In this document: one piece after another, positions 30,106-37,148 of the stretch
How the letters are laid out: every line of letters starts with the position of its first letter
Position numbering within the stretch: the first letter of the stretch is position 1
NCBI RefSeq assembly: GCF_017316185.1
Contig: NZ_JAFLVX010000016.1
Coordinates: 57,609-121,608, forward strand
Source: Candidatus Vagococcus giribetii
GTDB taxonomy: Bacteria > Bacillota > Bacilli > Lactobacillales > Vagococcaceae
Reading direction: 5' to 3'
DNA length: 64,000 nt
The notes under the pieces: generated by a model
The model's input: only the letters and a program-made list of their open reading frames with translations
The model's database searches: none
Told to the model about the DNA's origin: nothing
Made by a program: the position numbers and the translations under genes

Positions 30106-30430
30106 CTGCCTCCCCCTCTCTTTCCACTAGCATCCAAACAACTTCTGCTTCCTCATCTCCGTCATTGTAATTAATATGACCTTCGTTTGCTTCAATCAAT
30201 TGAGCGTCCCCAACTGTTGCCGCTATATCAGAACCATCTTCTAAAATCGTATGAACATTCCCTTTGATTACATAAGAATACTCATCTTGCTCATGACGAG
30301 AAAAGCCTTCACTAGGAATTTTTTCTCCTGGTTTTAACTTAACTAATCCCATTGACACTCGTTTGTTCGCTTGATTATCTTCGTTAAAGAAAATAGTCAT
30401 CATTTCATCTGTTTTACTAACAACCTTCAT
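30089..30430 (-). CDS. Small cupin-domain protein
   Basis: A 113-residue single-domain cupin with a metal-site-like pattern (GFSRHEQDEYSYVIKG: one His and a Glu are visible; the second usual His is replaced). The second cupin motif is IEANEGHINYNDGDEEAE. It has AGGAGG just before ATG. It overlaps the following substrate-binding lipoprotein gene, which suggests joint control. Function unknown; small cupins may bind metal, sugars or act as sensors. Confidence 0.75.
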   Translation of the reverse strand: MKVVSKTDEMMTIFFNEDNQANKRVSMGLVKLKPGEKIPSEGFSRHEQDEYSYVIKGNVHTILEDGSDIAATVGDAQLIEANEGHINYNDGDEEAEVVWMLVEREGEADEETQ

Positions 30431-30526
30431 TTTATTTCCCTCCTTAAATTAAAAACCATTATCCTTAACTAGAGTCAAATAGTCAACAGAATTTTCAGAA
30501 AATTCTACTAATAATGTCTTAAAACT

Positions 30527-30568
30527 AAAAAAAATAAAAGGTTGTGACCAAAGATAAGTCACAACCTC
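30527..30568 (-). terminator. Terminator of the GlpP-linked operon
   Basis: GGTTGTGAC / GTCACAACC stem followed on the minus strand by a long T-rich stretch (30527-30539), directly after the EIIC gene. Confidence 0.8.
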
Positions 30569-30607
30569 TTACTTTCAGTTTTGTAAACAACTGTTTTAAC
30601 AACTTAC

Positions 30608-31873
30608 TTAACTAAACACACTTTGCAACAAGTCTCCTACTTTAATCGCTAGCCAACCAATCCAAGTAGTTGCTGTCCCTACAATGTTTGTCATGTATTG
30701 AATGCCTTCTGGTTTTTCAATTTTTGACATGAGGGCTGCTTCTGTATACTCAGGTCCAATGGCTGTTCCGACATAAAAAATACAAATTAAGATAACTGTC
30801 CCTGATAGAATCATTCGGAACATATTACGCTTAACAAATGGTGTCACCATAGCTAGTAAAAACATAAGTGACGCTAAATCAACAAATGGCAGTACTTTGT
30901 TTCCTGGAAGGATAAAGGCTAATAAGATAGCAATCGGAATTAAGATTAACCCACTTGCTAGTACTGAAGGTTCCCCAATTAAAAGAGCAGTATCCATACC
31001 GATGTAAAATTCTCTATCTGGAAACCATTTTTTTAATTTCACTTCAGCAGCGTCACGGACAATGATTAGTCCTTCAACTAAAATATTAATCATTTTTGGA
31101 AGTAAAAGCATCGCAGCTGCAACATTTATCGCTAAAGTTAATATATTTGGTACGCTATAACCTGCTAGCAGACCAATGCCAAGTCCTAAAATCATACCAA
31201 GAGAAATCGGCTCACCGATAATCCCAAAACGTTTACTAATTGTTTCTGGATTTAAGTCAATTTTATTAACGCCTGGTATCTTATCGACTATCCAATTAAT
31301 GGCAATACCAAAAGGAACCCATGCTAAGCATGTTAAGTGAGGGAAGGAGATTCCTTTTAAATCAAATTCTTTTTGCATGTAAGGTGCTGTTTTGTCTGCT
31401 GCTATTAACGCTAAAATGAAAAGTACATAGGTGATGATGATTGATATCCAAAAGTTCTTACTACTAGCATAAATAACAGCGCCTACCAATAAGAACAACC
31501 AGTAATTAAAAATATCAATATTAACTGTTTTCGTTAAATTAAGTGCTAGTAGAATGATGTTTATCAGTAAAAAGCCAATCACCACAATAGGCATAATCGC
31601 AGAACCCCAACCAATTGTTGACGCTGTTGGCCAACCAGTATCCACTACGACTAGATTTAAGCCAACTCGTTCAATCATGGCTTGTGAGGCAGGCCCTAAG
31701 TTATCTAGTAATAGCGTAATAACCATACTAACACCGACAAACCCAATCCCAACATACATAGCGGCTTTAAAGGCTTGGCTGATTCGAACACCAAAAACCA
31801 ATGAGACAATAAAGAAAATAATTGGCATCATTACCGAAGCCCCTAAGCCGATAATCGTTTGTATAATTTCCAT
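30608..31873 (-). CDS. GatC-type PTS EIIC membrane protein, orphan
   Basis: A 421-residue polytopic membrane protein of the galactitol (Gat) EIIC family, recognised by the N terminus (IIQTIIGLGASVMMPIIFFI) and GVRISQAFKAAMYVGIGFVG. GatC proteins normally need separate EIIA and EIIB subunits, and none occur in this operon or the window. It is the last gene of the operon, 34 bp after the 2-hydroxyacid dehydrogenase gene. Because the same operon has its own FGGY sugar kinase, the EIIC may either borrow EIIAB from elsewhere or act as a non-phosphorylating permease; the latter is my inference. The substrate is probably a polyol or ketose. Confidence 0.85.
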   Translation of the reverse strand: MEIIQTIIGLGASVMMPIIFFIVSLVFGVRISQAFKAAMYVGIGFVGVSMVITLLLDNLGPASQAMIERVGLNLVVVDTGWPTASTIGWGSAIMPIVVIGFLLINIILLALNLTKTVNIDIFNYWLFLLVGAVIYASSKNFWISIIITYVLFILALIAADKTAPYMQKEFDLKGISFPHLTCLAWVPFGIAINWIVDKIPGVNKIDLNPETISKRFGIIGEPISLGMILGLGIGLLAGYSVPNILTLAINVAAAMLLLPKMINILVEGLIIVRDAAEVKLKKWFPDREFYIGMDTALLIGEPSVLASGLILIPIAILLAFILPGNKVLPFVDLASLMFLLAMVTPFVKRNMFRMILSGTVILICIFYVGTAIGPEYTEAALMSKIEKPEGIQYMTNIVGTATTWIGWLAIKVGDLLQSVFS

Positions 31874-31907
31874 CTATCTAACCCCCTAACAATATTATCA
31901 CAACAAA

Positions 31908-32909
31908 CTACGGCAACTCTATTTTGCTTAATAGTATCTTCGCAAGCAGTCGAGGTGTATTTTTAAAAGCATCAATAGTGCTTCCCGCAAGGTGTGGTGT
32001 CATAGTGACATTATCTAGCTCAAGAAAAGGGCTATCTGCTGGAAGTGGCTCATCATCAAACGTATCAAGAGCCGCCCCCATGATTTTTTTATTCTTCAAT
32101 ACGTCTAACAAAGCTTTCTCATCAATCAATCCCGATCTAGCAGTATTAATTAAATAGGTCGTTGGTTTCATTTTTTCTAGAACATCTCGGTTAATAATAC
32201 GATGGGTATCTTCTGATAAACGTAAGTGAAGAGACACTATATCTGACTTTTCCACTAGCTCATCGATAGTTTTCGCTTGTTCGTAGTCTAACGCATTAGT
32301 TAGAAATGGGTCATAGTAAACAATCTTTGTCCCAAACCCTTCTAAAAATTGAGCCACATATTTCCCGATATTTCCCATACCAACTAATCCAACAGTTTGC
32401 TCTCCAAGCTCTGGAATAGCTTCTTTATTCGGAAAATCTTTTAGCCAGATATTATTTTTCATCCCTTCATGACTTCGAGCTATATTACGTATCTCTGCTA
32501 AAATCAACCCCACCGTAAACTCTGCAACAGCTCGAGCATTTCTACCAGGTGTATTAACAACCTCAATGCCTTGTTTTGCTGCTGCTTCTTGGTCGATATT
32601 CTCTATACCACCTCTTAACACACCAATATAGTGTAACTTTTGAGCTTTCTCGATCAACTTTTTACCAATAGGTGCAAATTGCGTGATAATCACGTCATAT
32701 TCATCAATACTTTCAAAGAATTCTTTGCCTAATTCGACTGCATTAGCCCCGTGTTGCTCAATAGCTAAGTTATCATTTTGTAGATTTTCAATAGTGTCAT
32801 GAGACCAATCTTTTATAGTTACTTCAGCCCCCTGATCTACCAACTCTTTTAATCCATTCTTTAACATCTCTTGATTGATTAAATTATCTGAAATTGCTAA
32901 AACCTTCAT
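31908..32909 (-). CDS. D-2-hydroxyacid dehydrogenase family protein
   Basis: An NAD-dependent dehydrogenase of the phosphoglycerate dehydrogenase-like family, 333 residues. The Rossmann motif GLVGMGNIGKYVAQ is near residue 170, and catalytic Arg (NTARSGL), Glu (FDDEPLP) and His (TPHLAGS) are present. ATG 32909 with AGGAG 8 bp upstream is preferred over the in-frame GTG at 32918, which overlaps the ribosome binding site. It sits between an SDR and an EIIC gene in a carbohydrate operon, so it may reduce a 2-keto acid or oxidise a sugar-derived 2-hydroxyacid rather than act in serine synthesis; this is an inference. Confidence 0.85.
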   Translation of the reverse strand: MKVLAISDNLINQEMLKNGLKELVDQGAEVTIKDWSHDTIENLQNDNLAIEQHGANAVELGKEFFESIDEYDVIITQFAPIGKKLIEKAQKLHYIGVLRGGIENIDQEAAAKQGIEVVNTPGRNARAVAEFTVGLILAEIRNIARSHEGMKNNIWLKDFPNKEAIPELGEQTVGLVGMGNIGKYVAQFLEGFGTKIVYYDPFLTNALDYEQAKTIDELVEKSDIVSLHLRLSEDTHRIINRDVLEKMKPTTYLINTARSGLIDEKALLDVLKNKKIMGAALDTFDDEPLPADSPFLELDNVTMTPHLAGSTIDAFKNTPRLLAKILLSKIELP

Positions 32910-32920
32910 TATTTCCACTC

Positions 32921-33682
32921 CTATCTCATCAACATACCACCTGTTACATCCACTGTGGCTCCTGTCATATAACTTGCTACCTCAGACGCTAGAAAGACTA
33001 CAATTTTTGCGATTTCCTTTGGTTCTGAGACTCGACCAACGGGAATACGATTAAGATAATAATCAGGATTTTCAGTAAATTTTTTCTCAATCATTTTTGT
33101 TCTCATAATACCGACTGCTACATTATTTACATTAATACCATACTGCGCTACCTCTCGAGCAAGAGAAATAGAAAATGTCACCAATCCTGCCTTACTAGCT
33201 GCGTAATGCGCGTGTCCCGTTGTTGAGCCATGAAAAGCTGCTTGTGAGGTAATATTTACTATATGACCAGCACTTTTTAATTTCTTTTTGTGGTTTACAA
33301 ACAACTGACTTAGTAAAAAAGGAGATTTTAGATTGACCATCATCGTCAAATCCCACTCTTCTGATGTTATTTCTTCCACTTGACCTGTTAGCCAAATAGC
33401 TGCGTTATTAATGAGAATGTCTATAGTTTCTAAATAATCTACACTGGCTTCAAAAAAATGATTAAGCTGCTTTTCATCAGCCAAATCAGCTTCTATAGCC
33501 ACAACTTTGACATCATAGTCATTTTGAATGCTCTCAACAAATTGATGAACTTCTTTTTCACTAGATAAATAAGAAAAAGCAATATTTACCCCTTCTTTAG
33601 CGAGTTGTCTGATAACTTGTGATCCCAGGCCGCTTGCACCACCTGTTACAATGGCGTTTTTTTGTGCTAATTTTAGCTCCAA
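32921..33682 (-). CDS. Short-chain dehydrogenase/reductase
   Basis: A classical SDR of 253 residues. The cofactor motif is VTGGASGLGSQ (TGxxxGxG), with NNAAIW, the catalytic Ser in NITSQAAF and YxxxK in YAASKAG; the C-terminal tail matches the 3-oxoacyl-ACP reductase-like group. It starts at TTG 33682 behind GGAGGG. In this operon it most likely interconverts a polyol and a ketose that is then phosphorylated by the adjacent FGGY kinase. Membership of fatty acid synthesis is unlikely in this context. Confidence 0.85.
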   Translation of the reverse strand: MELKLAQKNAIVTGGASGLGSQVIRQLAKEGVNIAFSYLSSEKEVHQFVESIQNDYDVKVVAIEADLADEKQLNHFFEASVDYLETIDILINNAAIWLTGQVEEITSEEWDLTMMVNLKSPFLLSQLFVNHKKKLKSAGHIVNITSQAAFHGSTTGHAHYAASKAGLVTFSISLAREVAQYGINVNNVAVGIMRTKMIEKKFTENPDYYLNRIPVGRVSEPKEIAKIVVFLASEVASYMTGATVDVTGGMLMR

Positions 33683-33697
33683 GATGTCCCTCCTCTC

Positions 33698-35218
33698 TTA
33701 TGATTCATTCATGATTTTCCACGGACTTGCCATATTATCTACAACGTCTGCGTATTTCGTATATTTCTTTCGATAGACTTTGGTTTTTTCAAGATCAGGC
33801 TCTATTATTTTAGCTACATGGATCATTTCATCAGCCGCTTCCACAAAAGATGGGTACTCACCTAACATAACCGCTGCAGCCATTGCCGTTCCTAAAGTAC
33901 CACTTTCTTTAACAGTAACGATTTCTAGAGGAATCCCCAAAGCATCTGAAAACATTTGTAACCACACATCTGAGTTGGTAATACCTCCAGCAATACGAGC
34001 TGCTCCTTCAAGATTAAGGTTAAAAGTTCTCAACTTTTCAATATGGTACATATGTGAGAAAATCACCCCTTCATAGATAGCTCTAACAAAGTGTTTTAAC
34101 TCGTGGTAGCTATTGATACCTACAAAGCCTGAAGTAGCATCGGCAATACTATTACTACCAAAAATAAATGGAAAAAAGAGTAGTTGACCCTCATCTACTG
34201 TAGTGTCACATACTAAGTCATTACAATAGTCATAAATAGATTGTCCAGTAGTAATAGGTTGATTAGCTAAAAAGGTATTGATAAACCACTCTAAGTTACT
34301 AGCAGAAGTTGGACTGGCTTCTGTTACAAGCCATTTATCCTCGATTGGATAGATAGATGTCATAAATAAATCTGCTTCTGCTTTAGGCTCTGAGGTAATG
34401 TATTCATTAATAGACCAAGTACCTGTCACAATAGCCAATTGATTATCGTTAACTAAGCCTGTAGCCACTGCTGAGCTAGCGATATCAAAGACCCCTCCTG
34501 CTACAGGAGTCCCTTCGACTAAGCCTGTTAATTCAGCCATTTTTTTAGAAATCTTGCCCGCTTCTTCTGTTGAATTGACAAGTGGTGGTAATTTGTCTTT
34601 CCAATCTAAAATATCAAAAAAGTCGAAGATATCATCATCGTAGTTTTTTGTCTTTAAATTGATCAAGTTAGTTCCTGAAATATCGGTTATTTCTAAGGTT
34701 GCTTTTCCCGTCAGATAATAACGAACCAAATCTTTCACCATGAAAATGTACTTCGTTCTATCTATCATCTCTGGTTCATTGTCTTTCAACCAAGCTAATA
34801 AGGCTACTGGCTGACCTGCCCAAACTGAAGACATAGTTAATGGATGAATTTTTTCTTCAAAACCTTTTTCCTGATACCACTTGTCAATATAATCAATAGC
34901 ACGACTATCTGTTGAGATAATGCCATTTCTAACAGGAGTGAACTCTTCACCCATTAAATACAAGCCGTTTCCATGACCTGTACAGGAGACTCCAACGATT
35001 GCTTCAGGATCAACTCCAGACTTATTTATAGCGTTTTTTATCACTTCTATTGTGGCTTCAATCAATTCAGGAATACTTCTCTCTGTAAAGAATGGTCGCG
35101 GCGTTAGCATTTTGGTTCCACGAGATGAGACAGCTAATTCTTTACCACTCATATCATAAATGGCTGCTTTTGTATTTGTTCCACCATTATCTATTCCCAA
35201 TATATAGCGTTTTGACAC
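33698..35218 (-). CDS. FGGY-family sugar kinase, L-xylulose kinase (LyxK)-like
   Basis: An ATP-dependent carbohydrate kinase of about 506 residues. The N-terminal phosphate motif is LGIDNGGTNTKAAIYD, and shared LyxK-type stretches include HPLTMSSVWAGQPVALLAWL and EASPTSASNLEWF. FGGY kinases act on free sugars such as xylulose, ribulose or erythritol, so substrate must reach the cell unphosphorylated, in contrast with normal PTS import by the operon's EIIC. Several starts are possible; GTG 35218, 8 bp after AGGAG, gives MSKRYILGID and leaves an 11-bp gap to glpP. TTG 35239 is upstream and overlaps glpP. L-xylulose or a related ketose is the likely substrate, unproven. Confidence 0.85.
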   Translation of the reverse strand: MSKRYILGIDNGGTNTKAAIYDMSGKELAVSSRGTKMLTPRPFFTERSIPELIEATIEVIKNAINKSGVDPEAIVGVSCTGHGNGLYLMGEEFTPVRNGIISTDSRAIDYIDKWYQEKGFEEKIHPLTMSSVWAGQPVALLAWLKDNEPEMIDRTKYIFMVKDLVRYYLTGKATLEITDISGTNLINLKTKNYDDDIFDFFDILDWKDKLPPLVNSTEEAGKISKKMAELTGLVEGTPVAGGVFDIASSAVATGLVNDNQLAIVTGTWSINEYITSEPKAEADLFMTSIYPIEDKWLVTEASPTSASNLEWFINTFLANQPITTGQSIYDYCNDLVCDTTVDEGQLLFFPFIFGSNSIADATSGFVGINSYHELKHFVRAIYEGVIFSHMYHIEKLRTFNLNLEGAARIAGGITNSDVWLQMFSDALGIPLEIVTVKESGTLGTAMAAAVMLGEYPSFVEAADEMIHVAKIIEPDLEKTKVYRKKYTKYADVVDNMASPWKIMNES

Positions 35219-35229
35219 GTTCATCACTC

Positions 35230-35778
35230 CTATTTCCAAATTTGAGGGTCACTAGTTGTTAACCCTATAAAACTCCCTAATAAAATTTCATTTGCCAATT
35301 CCGGTGTTGTAACAAATCCTCCAGCAATCAAGTTAGCGCTTCCAATATACTTTTTTATATCTCCTTCTTGCTGAAGTGCGTAGTCTCCAGGTAATACCTC
35401 TACACAATCGAAGGCCTCATTTTCTAAGATGTGTATGGACCTATCCAATGAGCGTGAGTCAATCATGAACAAACGATAGATAGTATACAGTCCTTTTTGC
35501 CTTGCTTGTCTTAACACTGTGACATTAGTCGACATCACTCCGTCCACTTTAAATAATGTTTTAAGTAGATTCATTCCCTCCTTATCACCTTTAAACCCAC
35601 CAATCAAATCAGCATGAACTAACACTTTTTTACCTGCCTTGTGACACACTTTTGTTAATTCTTTTAAGTTGCCGATAGTGACTTCTGACAGTAAAATATA
35701 TTCTGAAGCTGAATTCAATGCTTTTGATAGATATTTCAGGTTTCTAACGGATGGTATAATATTTTTCTTCGTAAACAT
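35230..35778 (-). CDS. glpP: GlpP-family glycerol-3-phosphate-responsive antiterminator
   Basis: A 182-residue mRNA-binding antiterminator with the triose-phosphate-isomerase-like GlpP fold (pattern VLVHADLIGGFKGDKEGMNL, STNVTVLRQARQKGLYTIYR and AGGFVTT). Known GlpP proteins bind glycerol-3-phosphate and then allow readthrough of leader terminators in glp operons. Here it is the second gene of a sugar operon rather than next to glpFKD. The operon's own leader holds an intrinsic terminator at 36623-36682, so autoregulation is a reasonable inference. It lies between aldolase and kinase, both of which could feed DHAP, the precursor of its ligand. Confidence 0.9.
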   Translation of the reverse strand: MFTKKNIIPSVRNLKYLSKALNSASEYILLSEVTIGNLKELTKVCHKAGKKVLVHADLIGGFKGDKEGMNLLKTLFKVDGVMSTNVTVLRQARQKGLYTIYRLFMIDSRSLDRSIHILENEAFDCVEVLPGDYALQQEGDIKKYIGSANLIAGGFVTTPELANEILLGSFIGLTTSDPQIWK

Positions 35779-35796
35779 TCATTCAACCTCCTTCAA

Positions 35797-36603
35797 TTAA
35801 TAAACTTTGTTGTAAGTTTCAAATGCTTCCTCAGCACTGCCATTTTTGTGTATGATGACATTCAAACCCGCAACCATTCCAATAGGATTTTCGTCTTGGG
35901 TAATATTTCTACCAACTGCTACACCTTTTGCACCTGAATCCATACAATGCTTGACAAACTTAAAATAACTCAGAGTATCTGTTTTTGGTCCTCCTAATGC
36001 CAAAACAGGTCGATCCGCCTTCTCAACAATTAATTTATCCTCAACTGTTCCTGAAAAACGAGTTTTAATAATGTCCGCACCAAACTCTGTACCTAGACGT
36101 GCTCCTGTGGCAATCACTTCGCCTTGATTTGATTCCTGACTTGTTACAGGATAACCAAAAGGAAGAGTCTCTGCGATAACAGGTACTCTCCACTTCGCCC
36201 CTGTTTTTGCCAACTCACTTAATAGCTTGTGTGAAGTAGCTTCTCTTTGCCCTGCTCCAGGAAAAGTCATACAGACTACACCGTCACAGCCTAACATCAG
36301 TGCCTCTTCTATCCCAAAATACCCATCCGTATCGGGGACTGAGTTATCAAATACATTGGTCGTAGCGTCTACCCTCAAAATACTTGTTAGCTGGCTTAAT
36401 TCATCACTGTAAGTAACGGCTTGTCCAAAAGTTACTAATGCTGCATCTAATCCCTGTTCGATCAACTGATCTAAATTTTTTATGGTACGGTCTATCCCTT
36501 GTGTATTAGCAGAAAAACCAAATCCATCTAAAGCGACGACAATTGCCTTACCATCTCTCTTGAAAATCTTCTTCATTCGCATATTCTTTTCCATCTTCTC
36601 CAT
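35797..36603 (-). CDS. Class I aldolase of the DhnA/LsrF-like family
   Basis: A 268-residue (beta/alpha)8 aldolase of the DeoC/FbaB/LsrF superfamily. The Schiff-base Lys is in GADIIKTRFSG, followed by LALGGPKT, GAKGVAVGRNI and the family's C-terminal region. It should cleave or form a ketose phosphate, giving dihydroxyacetone phosphate and an aldehyde, or act like a thiolase as LsrF does; sequence alone does not decide. First gene of the operon, with a promoter and leader terminator upstream. Several in-frame ATGs lie near the start (36603, 36594, 36582); 36603 is only 7 bp after AAGGA. The operon layout favours a DHAP-forming role. Confidence 0.82.
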   Translation of the reverse strand: MEKMEKNMRMKKIFKRDGKAIVVALDGFGFSANTQGIDRTIKNLDQLIEQGLDAALVTFGQAVTYSDELSQLTSILRVDATTNVFDNSVPDTDGYFGIEEALMLGCDGVVCMTFPGAGQREATSHKLLSELAKTGAKWRVPVIAETLPFGYPVTSQESNQGEVIATGARLGTEFGADIIKTRFSGTVEDKLIVEKADRPVLALGGPKTDTLSYFKFVKHCMDSGAKGVAVGRNITQDENPIGMVAGLNVIIHKNGSAEEAFETYNKVY

Positions 36604-36622
36604 CCTTTCCTTTTTTACACAT

Positions 36623-36682
36623 AAAAAAAGACACCTTTAAACAATGGTCAATGAGAGTCAACCATGTGAAAAGAGTGTCTTT
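36623..36682 (-). terminator. Leader terminator (probable GlpP-controlled attenuator)
   Basis: On the minus strand, AAAGACAC...AAAGGTGTCTTT forms a stem with an inner ATGGT/ACCAT hairpin, followed by seven T. It lies between the operon promoter and the aldolase gene. An operon encoding a GlpP antiterminator with a leader terminator suggests control by glycerol-3-phosphate. Confidence 0.75.
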
Positions 36683-36722
36683 ATTTCTTACTCAGTTAAT
36701 ATCTATTTATTTTTTCATCTCG

Positions 36723-36751
36723 ATTATAATTCACAAACAAACAGAAGTCAA
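36723..36751 (-). promoter_or_regulatory. SigA-type promoter of the GlpP-linked operon
   Basis: TTGACT (36746-36751) and TATAAT (36723-36728) are separated by exactly 17 bp on the minus strand, directing transcription into the leader terminator and aldolase gene. Confidence 0.85.
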
Positions 36752-37097
36752 CGCTATTTCTAACTTATATCTCACGAGTTAATCATGATTCTTTAATAAA
36801 ACAGATAAAAATTAGCACTAATTAATGAACTATCTAAAGAATTGTCTATCTCGATACATTTTCCACAAGCCTTTTTTTCTTGATTAATCACCTATCTGGG
36901 CTCTTTTAGCATATGATAAATTTATAAATTTACGCCATCACTTAGTGAAATATTATCCATTAATTATTATTTATGAACATAATATTGTCATTTATATATC
37001 TTTACTTCTGAAAAAGCATACACTTTTTATGGCTTAAATTTTAAGATTTGTCATATGTCTCTATGCTACTTTGATCAACTTATTAATTTTATGCCAT
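36752..37097. other. AT-rich intergenic stretch, no gene seen
   Basis: About 345 bp between the GlpP-linked operon promoter and the surface-protein terminator. No ORF, strong promoter or RNA family is visible. A pair of complementary TTTTTATGGC / GCCATAAAAA sequences (about 37025-37034 and 37092-37101) is present but of unclear meaning. Confidence 0.5.
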
Positions 37098-37148
37098 AAA
37101 AAATACCGATGAAAGTTCCTCTATTAAAGAGTTCTTTCATCGATATTT
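37098..37148 (-). terminator. Terminator of the C39-like surface protein gene
   Basis: A stem of about 12 bp (ATCGATGAAAG and CTTTCATCGGT, with A/T flanks) ends in six T on the minus strand right after the stop. Confidence 0.85.

Noticed and set aside
33195..33395. 66-codon minus-strand ORF within the SDR gene
   Set aside because: Same-strand out-of-frame shadow without ribosome binding site.
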